Program-made: the position numbers and the translations under genes
Origin: Pseudalkalibacillus decolorationis
Lineage (GTDB): Bacteria; Bacillota; Bacilli; Bacillales; Fictibacillaceae
DNA: 39,479 bases
NCBI RefSeq assembly: GCF_024609785.1
Contig: NZ_JANHJQ010000022.1
Location: 40,039-79,517, forward strand
Direction of reading: 5' to 3'
Shown here: positions 1 to 7,569 of the stretch, in pieces
Position numbering within the stretch: position 1 is the stretch's first letter
Layout of the letters: every line of letters starts with the position of its first letter
Notes under the pieces: generated by a model
Seen by the model: only the letters and a program-made list of their open reading frames with translations
Database searches by the model: none
What the model was told of the DNA's origin: nothing

Positions 1-8
1 AATAAGCA

Positions 9-40
9 CCTGAATGGATATTACCCGTTCAGGCTTTTTC
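9..40 (+). terminator. Rho-independent terminator of the gene left of the window
   Basis: CCTGAATGG (9-17) pairs with CCGTTCAGG (25-33) through one G-T pair, with a 7-nt loop, and a CTTTTTC tract follows. The T-run is on the + strand, so it should end a + strand gene lying before the window. Confidence 0.75.
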
Positions 41-136
41 ACGTAAGTAAGGATTCAATCATTCAACCATTGCTGTCTTTAGAATTTGTTGTCATTTTGA
101 CTAAAAGATAACTAAAAATTCATACATTTTTGCAGA

Positions 137-165
137 TGAAAGATTAGCTCTCCTTTCACTATAAT
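137..165 (+). promoter_or_regulatory. Probable promoter and operator of the ectoine-type operon
   Basis: TATAAT at 160-165 is a perfect -10 hexamer, but no good -35 lies 16-18 bp upstream. Instead TGAAAG (137-142) and CTTTCA (153-158) form an inverted repeat with a 10-bp spacer just where RNA polymerase would contact the -35. A perfect -10 with a poor -35 covered by a palindrome fits a regulator-dependent promoter. The start site and the regulator are inferred, not seen. Confidence 0.45.
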
Positions 166-218
166 TAGAACATAGTTTAAAAATTCAAAATATTTCAAAG
201 GCAAAATAGCACTGTAAT

Positions 219-234
219 AGGAGGGGACGTCCCT
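219..234 (+). promoter_or_regulatory. Ribosome binding site of doeA overlapped by a perfect palindrome
   Basis: AGGAGGGG (219-226) is an excellent Shine-Dalgarno 8 nt before the ATG at 235. It overlaps the self-complementary decamer GGGACGTCCC (224-233), which ends one base before the start codon. The palindrome could be a protein site or could fold in mRNA, but a hairpin without a loop is not stable, so a role is uncertain. Confidence 0.5.
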
Positions 235-1419
235 ATGTCATTTGGAACAGCAGAATATCGAGAAAGAATCCGTAAAACAAAGGAAAGAATGGCAGTCAAA
301 GGAATCGAAGTACTACTTATTACTGACCCGGCCAATATGAGCTATTTATCCGGTTATGACGGGTGGTCTTTTTATGTACACCAAATGTTAGTGATTATTG
401 AGGATGAGGATCAACCAATTTGGATTGGGCGCGGACAAGACGCAAATGGAGCCAAAGTAACGACATGGCTTTACCATGAAAACATTATTCCGTACCCAGA
501 TGATTATGTCCAATCCGAATCAAAACACCCAATGGATTTTGTAGCCGACATTTTAAAACAAATCGGACAGGATCGACGTGCAATTGGTGTGGAAATGGAA
601 AACTACTATTTCACTGCAAAGTGTTACGAGCAATTGAAAATGAATTTACCGAATGCCTCATTTAAAGATGCCACATTACTTGTCAACTGGGTACGAATTG
701 TGAAATCGGATACAGAGATTGAATATATGAAACGTGCAGCTAAGATCGTAGAAAAGGCGATGATGGCGGGAATTGAACTGGTTGATGAAGGTGTTCGGGA
801 ATGTGATGTTGCGGCTAAAATATTCCATACACAAATTACTGGTACCGAGGAATTTGGGGGTGATTATCCGGCGATTGTGCCGTTATTACCTTCTGGTGAA
901 AAAACCTCAACCCCCCATTTAACTTGGACAGATGAGTGTTACAAAAAAGGCGATGCCGTCATTTTAGAGTTGGCTGGGTGCTATAAACGATACCATTCAC
1001 CGCTAGCAAGAACATTAAATATTGGGCAGCCACAAGTAAAGGTTAAGACGCTTTCGGATGTTGTAGTTGAAGGTTTGAATGCATGCCTCGAAATGATTAA
1101 ACCAGGTATTGCTTGTGAAGAAATTGAAGAAACCTGGAGAAAAACAATTGTGAAAAGCGGCATCATAAAAGAGTCACGTCTCGGTTATTCAATGGGACTG
1201 AACTATCCTCCTGATTGGGGTGAGCATACAGCAAGCATTCGTAAAGGAGACAAGACGATCCTGCAGCCAAACATGACATTCCACTTAATACCAGGTATTT
1301 GGTTGGACAATTATGGATTTGAAGCAAGTGAGTCATTCCGGGTTACAGAAAAGGGATGTGAGACATTTGCATCGCTCCCACGTCAGTTATTCATCAAAGA
1401 CGGAGTACTGACAAACTAA
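235..1419 (+). CDS. doeA: Ectoine hydrolase DoeA/EutD-like (M24 creatinase fold)
   Basis: Likely opens the ectoine ring to N-acetyl-2,4-diaminobutyrate in the cytoplasm. The 394-aa length matches DoeA/EutD (about 390-400 aa). Residues 40-50 (GYDGWSFYVHQ) and 62-74 (IWIGRGQDANGAK) are the N-terminal signatures I associate with this family; the pita-bread C-terminal domain runs from about 160. The two Asp metal ligands of true M24 aminopeptidases are replaced: ILELAG has Glu245 and YHSPLART has Pro256. A metal-free creatinase-like hydrolase fits this, as known for DoeA. It is the first gene of the operon, with a strong SD. Its neighbour is an OCD-family protein 28 bp downstream, as in eut/doe clusters. 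A prolidase-like or creatinase activity is the alternative. Confidence 0.85.
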   Translation: MSFGTAEYRERIRKTKERMAVKGIEVLLITDPANMSYLSGYDGWSFYVHQMLVIIEDEDQPIWIGRGQDANGAKVTTWLYHENIIPYPDDYVQSESKHPMDFVADILKQIGQDRRAIGVEMENYYFTAKCYEQLKMNLPNASFKDATLLVNWVRIVKSDTEIEYMKRAAKIVEKAMMAGIELVDEGVRECDVAAKIFHTQITGTEEFGGDYPAIVPLLPSGEKTSTPHLTWTDECYKKGDAVILELAGCYKRYHSPLARTLNIGQPQVKVKTLSDVVVEGLNACLEMIKPGIACEEIEETWRKTIVKSGIIKESRLGYSMGLNYPPDWGEHTASIRKGDKTILQPNMTFHLIPGIWLDNYGFEASESFRVTEKGCETFASLPRQLFIKDGVLTN

Positions 1420-1447
1420 TATTCGGTACAAGGAGATGAAGAAATTC

Positions 1448-2452
1448 ATGCTTTTCTTTACAGAACAGGAGCTTAAACAATATGTTCAATTGAACCTGGA
1501 GGCAATTTCTATTGTCGAAGAAGGGTTTACAAAATTGGTAAACAATGAAGTCACAATGCCCCCAATTATGCGAGTAGACGTTCATGACCAAAATGGAGAA
1601 GTGGATGTCAAGACTGCCTATGTCAAAGGTAAAGAAATGTTTGCAATTAAAGTTTCTTCTGGATTCTTTAATAACTATAAGCTTGGCCTGCCAAGTGGGA
1701 ATGGTTTAATGATGTTAATCAGTGCACAAACAGGTATTCCTCAAGCCATTCTTTTAGATAACGGTTATTTGACAGACATCCGAACCGCAGCAGCTGGAGC
1801 AATTGCGGCTAAGTACCTCACAAAGGAAAACATTGAAACAGTCGGTGTCATTGGGTCAGGAGCACAAGCAAGATTTCAGATTAGAGCGTTAAAACTAGTA
1901 CGTGATTTTAATAAAGTCCTTGTGTATTCCCGTTCAGGTGAACATGCAAAAAAGTATGCAGAAGAAATGACTGCGGAGTTTGATATAGAAGTCCAGCCGG
2001 TTGATAACGCTGAAACGGTTGTGCGTAATAGTGACGCCGTCATTACGACAACACCGGCAAAAGAGCCAGTTATTAAAGCAGAATGGCTACACCCTGGCCT
2101 TCATATTACGGCAATGGGATCTGATGCCGAGCATAAGCAGGAATTAGAGTCTGAAGTACTGGCACGGGCTGATAAGCTAGTATGTGATACAAAAGCACAA
2201 TGCGCTAGATTAGGAGAATTGCATCACGCACTGGACGGCGGGGTACTTACAAATAACGCGTCCGTGTTTGAACTTGGACAAATAACGTCTAAACAAATTA
2301 AAGGACGTGAAGATGACAATCAAATTACTGTTTGTGATTTAACTGGAACAGGGGTTCAAGATACGGTGATTGCCCTGTATGCGTACAACGAATTGGTGAA
2401 ACGGAATTTAGGGTTGGCTATTGAAAATAAAACCTTTGCGATACAAAACTAA
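1448..2452 (+). CDS. eutC: Ornithine cyclodeaminase/mu-crystallin family protein (EutC-like)
   Basis: Cytoplasmic NAD(P)-dependent enzyme of the OCD/mu-crystallin family, about 334 aa. A Rossmann nucleotide site is visible at about 132-148 (VGVIGSGAQARFQIRAL). In rhizobial and halomonad ectoine clusters an OCD homologue (EutC) accompanies DoeA and is thought to help convert hydroxyectoine-derived intermediates; that role is transferred here by context. AAGGAG at 1430-1435 abuts an ATG at 1436 with no spacer, so I prefer the ATG at 1448 (protein begins MLFFTEQELKQY, the usual start of the family). The stop overlaps an in-frame ATG of the next gene, showing tight coupling. EutB, the usual partner, is absent. 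Alanine dehydrogenase or a ketimine reductase activity is possible. Confidence 0.75.
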   Translation: MLFFTEQELKQYVQLNLEAISIVEEGFTKLVNNEVTMPPIMRVDVHDQNGEVDVKTAYVKGKEMFAIKVSSGFFNNYKLGLPSGNGLMMLISAQTGIPQAILLDNGYLTDIRTAAAGAIAAKYLTKENIETVGVIGSGAQARFQIRALKLVRDFNKVLVYSRSGEHAKKYAEEMTAEFDIEVQPVDNAETVVRNSDAVITTTPAKEPVIKAEWLHPGLHITAMGSDAEHKQELESEVLARADKLVCDTKAQCARLGELHHALDGGVLTNNASVFELGQITSKQIKGREDDNQITVCDLTGTGVQDTVIALYAYNELVKRNLGLAIENKTFAIQN

Positions 2453-2466
2453 TGGAGAGTGATCTT

Positions 2467-3666
2467 ATGACAAACAAAGATGTTCAGTTAGGTACAAAAG
2501 CCGTTTGGGCTGGTGAAAAAGAGTATTTGGTACATGGAGCCACACAGGTACCCGTCGTACTTAGTGTAGCCTATGGTTATGATGATATGGATGAGTGGTA
2601 TGATGTCGCGATTGGTAAGAAAAAAGGTCATATTTATGGGCGGAATACAAATCCGACCGTTCAAGCTTTCGAAGACAAGGTGAAAATTCTCGAAGGTGCA
2701 GAATCAGCAACAAGTTTTTCAACAGGCATGGCAGCGATAAGCAACACATTAGCTACGTTTTTAGTTCCAGGGGATCGCATTGTATCGATTAAAGACACAT
2801 ATGGCGGAACGAATAAAATCTTTACAGAGTTCCTTCCGAGGCAACAGATTGAAGTAGTACTTTGCGAAACGGGAAACCATGAGCAAATTGAGTCAGAAGT
2901 AGCAAAAGGTTGCAAGATTTTATATTTGGAAACACCGACAAATCCAACGGTGAAAATAACAGACATTGAGCGTATGGCTAAAGCTGGCCACAGTGCAGGG
3001 GCACTAGTAATTGTTGACAATACATTTGCAACTCCAATCAACCAGAATCCGATTTCATTAGGGGTAGATCTTGTCATTCATAGCGCGACGAAGTTCTTAG
3101 GGGGTCATGCAGACGCTTTAGGTGGTGTCGTATGTGGTGCAAAAGAGCATATCGAAAAAATCTATCACTACCGTGAAATCAATGGGGCGACAATGGACCC
3201 GATGGCAGCTTACTTGATGTTACGAGGTATGAAAACACTTCATCTCCGTGTTCGTCAGCAATGTAAAAATGCGCTTGCTCTTGCAAACTTCTTACAAACA
3301 AAAGAAATCGTTGAAGGCGTTTATTACCCAGGTCTCGAAACGCACCCGCTTCATGAAATAGCAAAAAAGCAAATGAAAGATTTTGGTGGCATGCTGAGTT
3401 TTGCAGTTAAAGGGGGCGTTGATACGGTAAGGGATCTTCTTCCGAAATTACAATTCGCTCACCGCGCTGCTAATCTCGGTGCGGTTGAAACAACGGTCGG
3501 TCCAGCCCGAACGACGAGCCACGTTGAATGTACACCGGAAGAGCGGGCTGCAATGGGTATCCCTGAAGGACTTATTCGTATTTCTTGCGGTATAGAGGAT
3601 ATTGAAGATATCATCGCAGATTTCGAGCAAGCTTTTGACCAGGTAGGGAGTCCTTTACAAGTTTAA
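2467..3666 (+). CDS. Cystathionine gamma-synthase/lyase-family PLP enzyme
   Basis: Fold-type I PLP enzyme of the trans-sulfuration family, 399 aa (typical 380-400). The PLP lysine is Lys209 in HSATKFLGGH; the substrate-entry motif IYGRNTNPT and the PLP-phosphate motif SFSTGMAAIS are present. Family members catalyse beta/gamma elimination or replacement on homoserine esters, cystathionine or methionine. Nothing nearby is a sulfur gene. In this operon it may act on 2,4-diaminobutyrate, homoserine or a 3-hydroxy intermediate, perhaps in place of the fold-type II dehydratase EutB; this is inference. ATG 2467 is chosen because GGAGAGTGATC (2454-2464) precedes it; the earlier ATG 2452 overlaps the upstream stop and has no SD. 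Confidence 0.75.
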   Translation: MTNKDVQLGTKAVWAGEKEYLVHGATQVPVVLSVAYGYDDMDEWYDVAIGKKKGHIYGRNTNPTVQAFEDKVKILEGAESATSFSTGMAAISNTLATFLVPGDRIVSIKDTYGGTNKIFTEFLPRQQIEVVLCETGNHEQIESEVAKGCKILYLETPTNPTVKITDIERMAKAGHSAGALVIVDNTFATPINQNPISLGVDLVIHSATKFLGGHADALGGVVCGAKEHIEKIYHYREINGATMDPMAAYLMLRGMKTLHLRVRQQCKNALALANFLQTKEIVEGVYYPGLETHPLHEIAKKQMKDFGGMLSFAVKGGVDTVRDLLPKLQFAHRAANLGAVETTVGPARTTSHVECTPEERAAMGIPEGLIRISCGIEDIEDIIADFEQAFDQVGSPLQV

Positions 3667-3701
3667 TAGATGACGAGCAATTTGTTGGAGGTGAATCCTG
3701 A

Positions 3702-4949
3702 TTGTCTAATTTTCATCCAATGGTTAAACGAGTAAACAGCCTGTTTGATAAACTGATTGAATGGCGTCGCATGTTTCATCAACATCCAGAACTCAGCTTT
3801 CATGAGTTCTGGACCTCCGAATTTGTTGCGGAAACGTTACGAACAATTGACGGAATGAAAGTAGAAAGAGGGATTGGAGTAGAAACGAGCGTTGTTGGAA
3901 CATTAACTTCTGAAGAAGGTCCAACCATCGCATTAAGGGCAGATATAGACGCATTGCCAATTAACGAAGCAAACAAAACGAGTTATACCTCAAGGAATGA
4001 AGGTGTGATGCATGCGTGTGGTCATGATGCTCACACGGCCATTTTACTAAGTGTAGCGACTATGCTTTCAGATCTCCTTAAAGAAGGAGAGCTGAAAGGA
4101 ACAGTGAAATTCATATTCCAGCCTGCAGAGGAAAGTACGAATGAATACGGGCTTTCAGGATCTCCTTATATGGTGAATGCCGGAGCTTATGACAAGGTAG
4201 ATGTAGCGGTGGCACTTCATATGTGTCCATGGCTTCCTGTTGGTAGCATACAAATGAATAATGGTTATAGTATGGCAAACGTTGATGTATTTAAAGCGAA
4301 AATTTTTGGAACAGGCGGCCATGGGGCTTATCCTGAACTCGGTACAGATCCGATTTGGATGCTTGGACCTGTTATGCAAGCACTACACGGGATTGTCCCA
4401 CGTAAAGTCTCTGCATTAGATGGTGCAGTTGTTAGTATAGGAGAATTACATGCTGGAACAGCAAGTAATATTATCCCGACGGAGGTATCGATCACCGGAA
4501 CATTACGCAGTTATACACCTGAAATCCGTGATCTCTTGGGCACGGAACTTAAGAAGGCGTTTTCGATCGTTGAACCTCTTGGTGGAAAATACTCACTTAA
4601 TATCGAACAAGGGGAACCGGCCTTAAATAATAACGCGCTTGTCAATGAAATGATTAGTGAGGTTATTGCAGAGATTTATCCTGAATTCAATATTACAGAA
4701 AACCCATTCGGACTAGGAGGAGAGGACTTCGGCTATGTAACACAAACCATTCCGGGTTCCATGTTTTTTCTAGGATGTGCACAAAAAGACGGAGTTCAAA
4801 GAGATTTACACACACCGTGTTTTGATATTGATGAAACGTGCTTGCCGATAGGAGCTGCGATACTTACACAATTTACTGTAAAGTTTTTGAAAGACAAGGG
4901 GAACTTACAAATTCCACGTAATTTGGAGGTACAAACAAATGGTGCATAA
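3702..4949 (+). CDS. M20-family amidohydrolase (possible DoeB substitute)
   Basis: Zn/Mn-dependent N-acyl amino acid amidohydrolase of the M20D (hippuricase/IAA-amino acid hydrolase) family, 415 aa. Metal motif HACGHDAH starts at His104, a PAEES motif is at about 141-145, and a LGGEDFGY motif near the C-terminus supplies the last ligand region. Next to DoeA it would remove the acetyl group from N-acetyl-2,4-diaminobutyrate, the job done elsewhere by DoeB, which has the unrelated succinylglutamate desuccinylase fold. Start is TTG 3702, with GGAGGTG (3687-3693) 8 nt upstream; no better in-frame ATG has an SD. Its 3' end overlaps the next gene by 11 bp. The exact acyl substrate is not readable from sequence. 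Confidence 0.8.
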   Translation: MSNFHPMVKRVNSLFDKLIEWRRMFHQHPELSFHEFWTSEFVAETLRTIDGMKVERGIGVETSVVGTLTSEEGPTIALRADIDALPINEANKTSYTSRNEGVMHACGHDAHTAILLSVATMLSDLLKEGELKGTVKFIFQPAEESTNEYGLSGSPYMVNAGAYDKVDVAVALHMCPWLPVGSIQMNNGYSMANVDVFKAKIFGTGGHGAYPELGTDPIWMLGPVMQALHGIVPRKVSALDGAVVSIGELHAGTASNIIPTEVSITGTLRSYTPEIRDLLGTELKKAFSIVEPLGGKYSLNIEQGEPALNNNALVNEMISEVIAEIYPEFNITENPFGLGGEDFGYVTQTIPGSMFFLGCAQKDGVQRDLHTPCFDIDETCLPIGAAILTQFTVKFLKDKGNLQIPRNLEVQTNGA

Positions 4950-5994
4950 ACTGGCATTTATCGGATTTGGTGTAGTTGGGCAAGGATTAGCAGAAATTCT
5001 TCGTGATAAAAAAGAAGCATTAAGACAAGATGAAGGTTTTGAGCCTGTGATTGTCGGAATTTCTGATTTGATGAAAGGTTCGATCTATCATCCAAATGGC
5101 CTTGATATTGATACAGTTTTACAAGTGTTAAAAGAAACGGGCAGTCTTGAAAATTATCCACAAACACCAGGGCTTGTGACGGGTTGGGATAGTCTCAAAA
5201 CCATTCGTGAATCAAACGCGGATACGATTATCGAGGTTTCTTACACAGATGTTAAAACAGGGCAGCCTGCAATTGATCATTGTAAGACTGCATTTGCAAA
5301 TGGAAAAAATGTCGTTATGACGAATAAAGGTCCTGTTGCACTGGCTTACGGCGAACTTTCTAAAATGGCTGAAGAACGGAATGTCCACTGGGGATTTGAA
5401 GGAACGGTGATGAGTGGAACCCCTGCATTAAGAATGCCGATCACGACGCTGGCAGGAAATGAGATAACAGAAATACGTGGAATTTTAAATGGGACCACCA
5501 ATTTCATTCTAACGAAGATGGAAGAAGAAGGTGTTTCTTATGATAAAGCCCTTAAAGAGGCCCAAGAGCTTGGTTATGCAGAAGCCGATCCGACAAGTGA
5601 TGTAGAAGGCTTTGATGTTAGATATAAGATTGTCATTTTGGCGAATTACATCATGGGCGTTCCTCTGACCGTAGAAGAAGTAGCATGCAAAGGAATTACA
5701 GACATTACTTTAAATGATATTGAAGAAGCAAAACAAGAGGGGAAGCGATGGAAGCTGTTGGCAAAACTCCGCAATGAAGAAGGCAAAGTGATTGCCTCAA
5801 TTGCTCCGGAAAAAATTGCGGTTACGGATCCGCTTGCTTCAATCAATGGTGCAATTAACGCGATAACGTACAATTGTGATCTTCTAGGTACTGTTATGTT
5901 AAGCGGTGCCGGTGCTGGGAAGGTTGAGACAGGATTTTCACTTTTAATAGATTTGCTCACTATTAATCGTACAAAAAAGGTCGTTAATATTTAA
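4939..5994 (+). CDS. hom: Homoserine dehydrogenase, short form without ACT domain
   Basis: Interconverts L-aspartate 4-semialdehyde and L-homoserine with NAD(P)H. The Rossmann motif GFGVVGQG is at the N-terminus, and NGTTNFILTKM and GYAEADPTSDVEGFD, the substrate-binding and catalytic motifs of homoserine dehydrogenase, are intact. At 351 aa it lacks the C-terminal ACT domain of about 80 residues carried by biosynthetic Bacillus Hom, so it should escape threonine feedback. ATG 4939 has GGAGGT at 4924-4929 and overlaps the preceding stop by 11 bp. In this catabolic operon it most likely handles aspartate semialdehyde made from diaminobutyrate, or oxidises homoserine made by the PLP enzyme. The biosynthetic copy is presumably elsewhere. 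Confidence 0.8.
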   Translation: MVHKLAFIGFGVVGQGLAEILRDKKEALRQDEGFEPVIVGISDLMKGSIYHPNGLDIDTVLQVLKETGSLENYPQTPGLVTGWDSLKTIRESNADTIIEVSYTDVKTGQPAIDHCKTAFANGKNVVMTNKGPVALAYGELSKMAEERNVHWGFEGTVMSGTPALRMPITTLAGNEITEIRGILNGTTNFILTKMEEEGVSYDKALKEAQELGYAEADPTSDVEGFDVRYKIVILANYIMGVPLTVEEVACKGITDITLNDIEEAKQEGKRWKLLAKLRNEEGKVIASIAPEKIAVTDPLASINGAINAITYNCDLLGTVMLSGAGAGKVETGFSLLIDLLTINRTKKVVNI

Positions 5995-6016
5995 TTATAG
6001 AGAGGCGGTAATGTTG

Positions 6017-7459
6017 ATGAAAACTCAATTAGCTGGTCGAAAGATGTTTTTTGCGGGTCAATGGATAAATCGTGATCGAGTCATTGAAGTTCGTGATCCA
6101 CAGGATAACCACATAATTGATACAGTACCTGCTGCTTCGGTAGAAGACATGCTCAATTGTATTGGTGAAGCAAAAGAAGGAGCAAAAATTGCGGCTTCTA
6201 TGCCTGTGCATGAACGAATGGCAGTGATTAGTAAAGCTGCGGATTATATTGAAGCGAATAAAGAAATATACGCACGTACGATTTCACGAGAAGGTAGCAA
6301 AACAATTCGTGAAGCGACAAGTGAAGTAACAAGATGCATTCAAACCCTTCGAATTAGTGCAGAAGAAGCAAGAAGAATCCATGGAGAGACGATTGCTTTT
6401 GATCAAGTGCCTGGAACTGAGAACCGAGTCGGGTATTATTACCAGGTTCCAATCGGTATTATCGGTGCCATTACACCGTTCAATGATCCGTTAAACCTAG
6501 TTGCACACAAGGTAGGACCCGCAATTGCCTCTGGAAATGCAATTATCGTAAAACCTGCAACTGTGACACCTTTAAGCGCCCTTTTACTTGCGGAAGCCTT
6601 TGTGGAAGCCGGACTACCTTCGAAAGTGCTGTCGGTTATCACAGGTTACGGAAGTGAGATTGGCGATCCCCTTGTCACACATCCTGCCATTCGAATGATT
6701 TCTTTTACCGGAGGGCTTGAAGCAGGAGAAGAGATTACCAGGAAAGCAGGTTTGAAAAAAATCAGTATGGAGCTTGGTTCCAATTCACCAGTGATCGTAT
6801 TAGAGGATGCTGATTTACATGAGGCGATTGGATCAACGGTTTCTGGAGCGTTTTCGGCGGCTGGCCAAAACTGTCTAGGTGTTCAGCGAGTGTATATTCA
6901 AGAACATATTATGGATTCTTTCAAAGAAGGTTTTGTAGAACGCACAAAACAATATTGCGTTGGTGACAAGCAATCAGAGCAGACTGATATGGGACCGCTA
7001 ATCAATGAAAAAGAAGCAATCCGTGTTGAAAACCTGGTTCAAGAAGCCATCGAAAAAGGGGCTGTTTTATTGGAAGGTGGAAAGCGTGATGGCGCATTCT
7101 ATACACCAACGGTCTTAACGAACGTACCAGAGGATTGTACCATTGCAAACGAAGAAATATTTGGTCCGGTCGTTCTCCTTTATCCAGTTGTTGATCTAGA
7201 GGAAGCCATCCAAAAATCGAATGATGTAAGGTATGGATTACAGGCAGGTATTTTTACAAATGATGTAAGGAAAGCTCATAAAGCGATTGAGAGGATGGAT
7301 GTTGGTGGCATTATGATCAATGATAGCAGTGACTATAGGATTGATGCTATGCCATTCGGAGGTATGAAAAAATCAGGATTGGGACGTGAAGGTGTGAAAT
7401 TTACCATTCAGGAGATGACGGAGCCAAAAGTGGTTTGTTATAAATTGTCTGACGGTTAA
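6017..7459 (+). CDS. NAD(P)-dependent aldehyde dehydrogenase (DoeC-like candidate)
   Basis: Aldehyde dehydrogenase superfamily, 480 aa. Catalytic Cys286 lies in GQNCLG and the general base Glu252 in MELGSNSP; the NAD-fold motif FTGGLEAGEEI precedes them and GPVVLLYPV and PFGGMKKSGLG follow. In the ectoine pathway the expected substrate is aspartate 4-semialdehyde (DoeC role, giving aspartate), which fits the homoserine dehydrogenase next to it. Lactaldehyde- or phosphonoacetaldehyde-type ALDHs look similar, so the substrate is inferred from context. AGAGGCGG (6001-6008) is 8 nt from ATG 6017 and only 2 nt from ATG 6011, so 6017 is preferred. A terminator-like hairpin follows before the transporter gene. 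Confidence 0.75.
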   Translation: MKTQLAGRKMFFAGQWINRDRVIEVRDPQDNHIIDTVPAASVEDMLNCIGEAKEGAKIAASMPVHERMAVISKAADYIEANKEIYARTISREGSKTIREATSEVTRCIQTLRISAEEARRIHGETIAFDQVPGTENRVGYYYQVPIGIIGAITPFNDPLNLVAHKVGPAIASGNAIIVKPATVTPLSALLLAEAFVEAGLPSKVLSVITGYGSEIGDPLVTHPAIRMISFTGGLEAGEEITRKAGLKKISMELGSNSPVIVLEDADLHEAIGSTVSGAFSAAGQNCLGVQRVYIQEHIMDSFKEGFVERTKQYCVGDKQSEQTDMGPLINEKEAIRVENLVQEAIEKGAVLLEGGKRDGAFYTPTVLTNVPEDCTIANEEIFGPVVLLYPVVDLEEAIQKSNDVRYGLQAGIFTNDVRKAHKAIERMDVGGIMINDSSDYRIDAMPFGGMKKSGLGREGVKFTIQEMTEPKVVCYKLSDG

Positions 7460-7512
7460 AATATTCTCCGACTCTATCAATTGCTTTCATTGATTTGAAA
7501 ATAATAACTGAG

Positions 7513-7549
7513 AAAGGGAATAATTCACAAAGAATTCTATTCCCTTTTT
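7513..7549 (+). terminator. Terminator or attenuator between the dehydrogenase and transporter genes
   Basis: AAAGGGAATA (7513-7522) pairs perfectly with TATTCCCTTT (7538-7547), and the T-run continues to 7549. It lies only 23 bp before the transporter start, so it probably lowers transporter expression relative to the enzymes or implies a separate weak promoter. Confidence 0.7.
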
Positions 7550-7569
7550 CAAATAAAGGGTGGATTTAT

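Noticed and set aside
7495-7569. Upstream ATG extension of the BCCT gene
   Set aside because: It would be translated through a terminator hairpin and has no SD; TTG 7570 has one.
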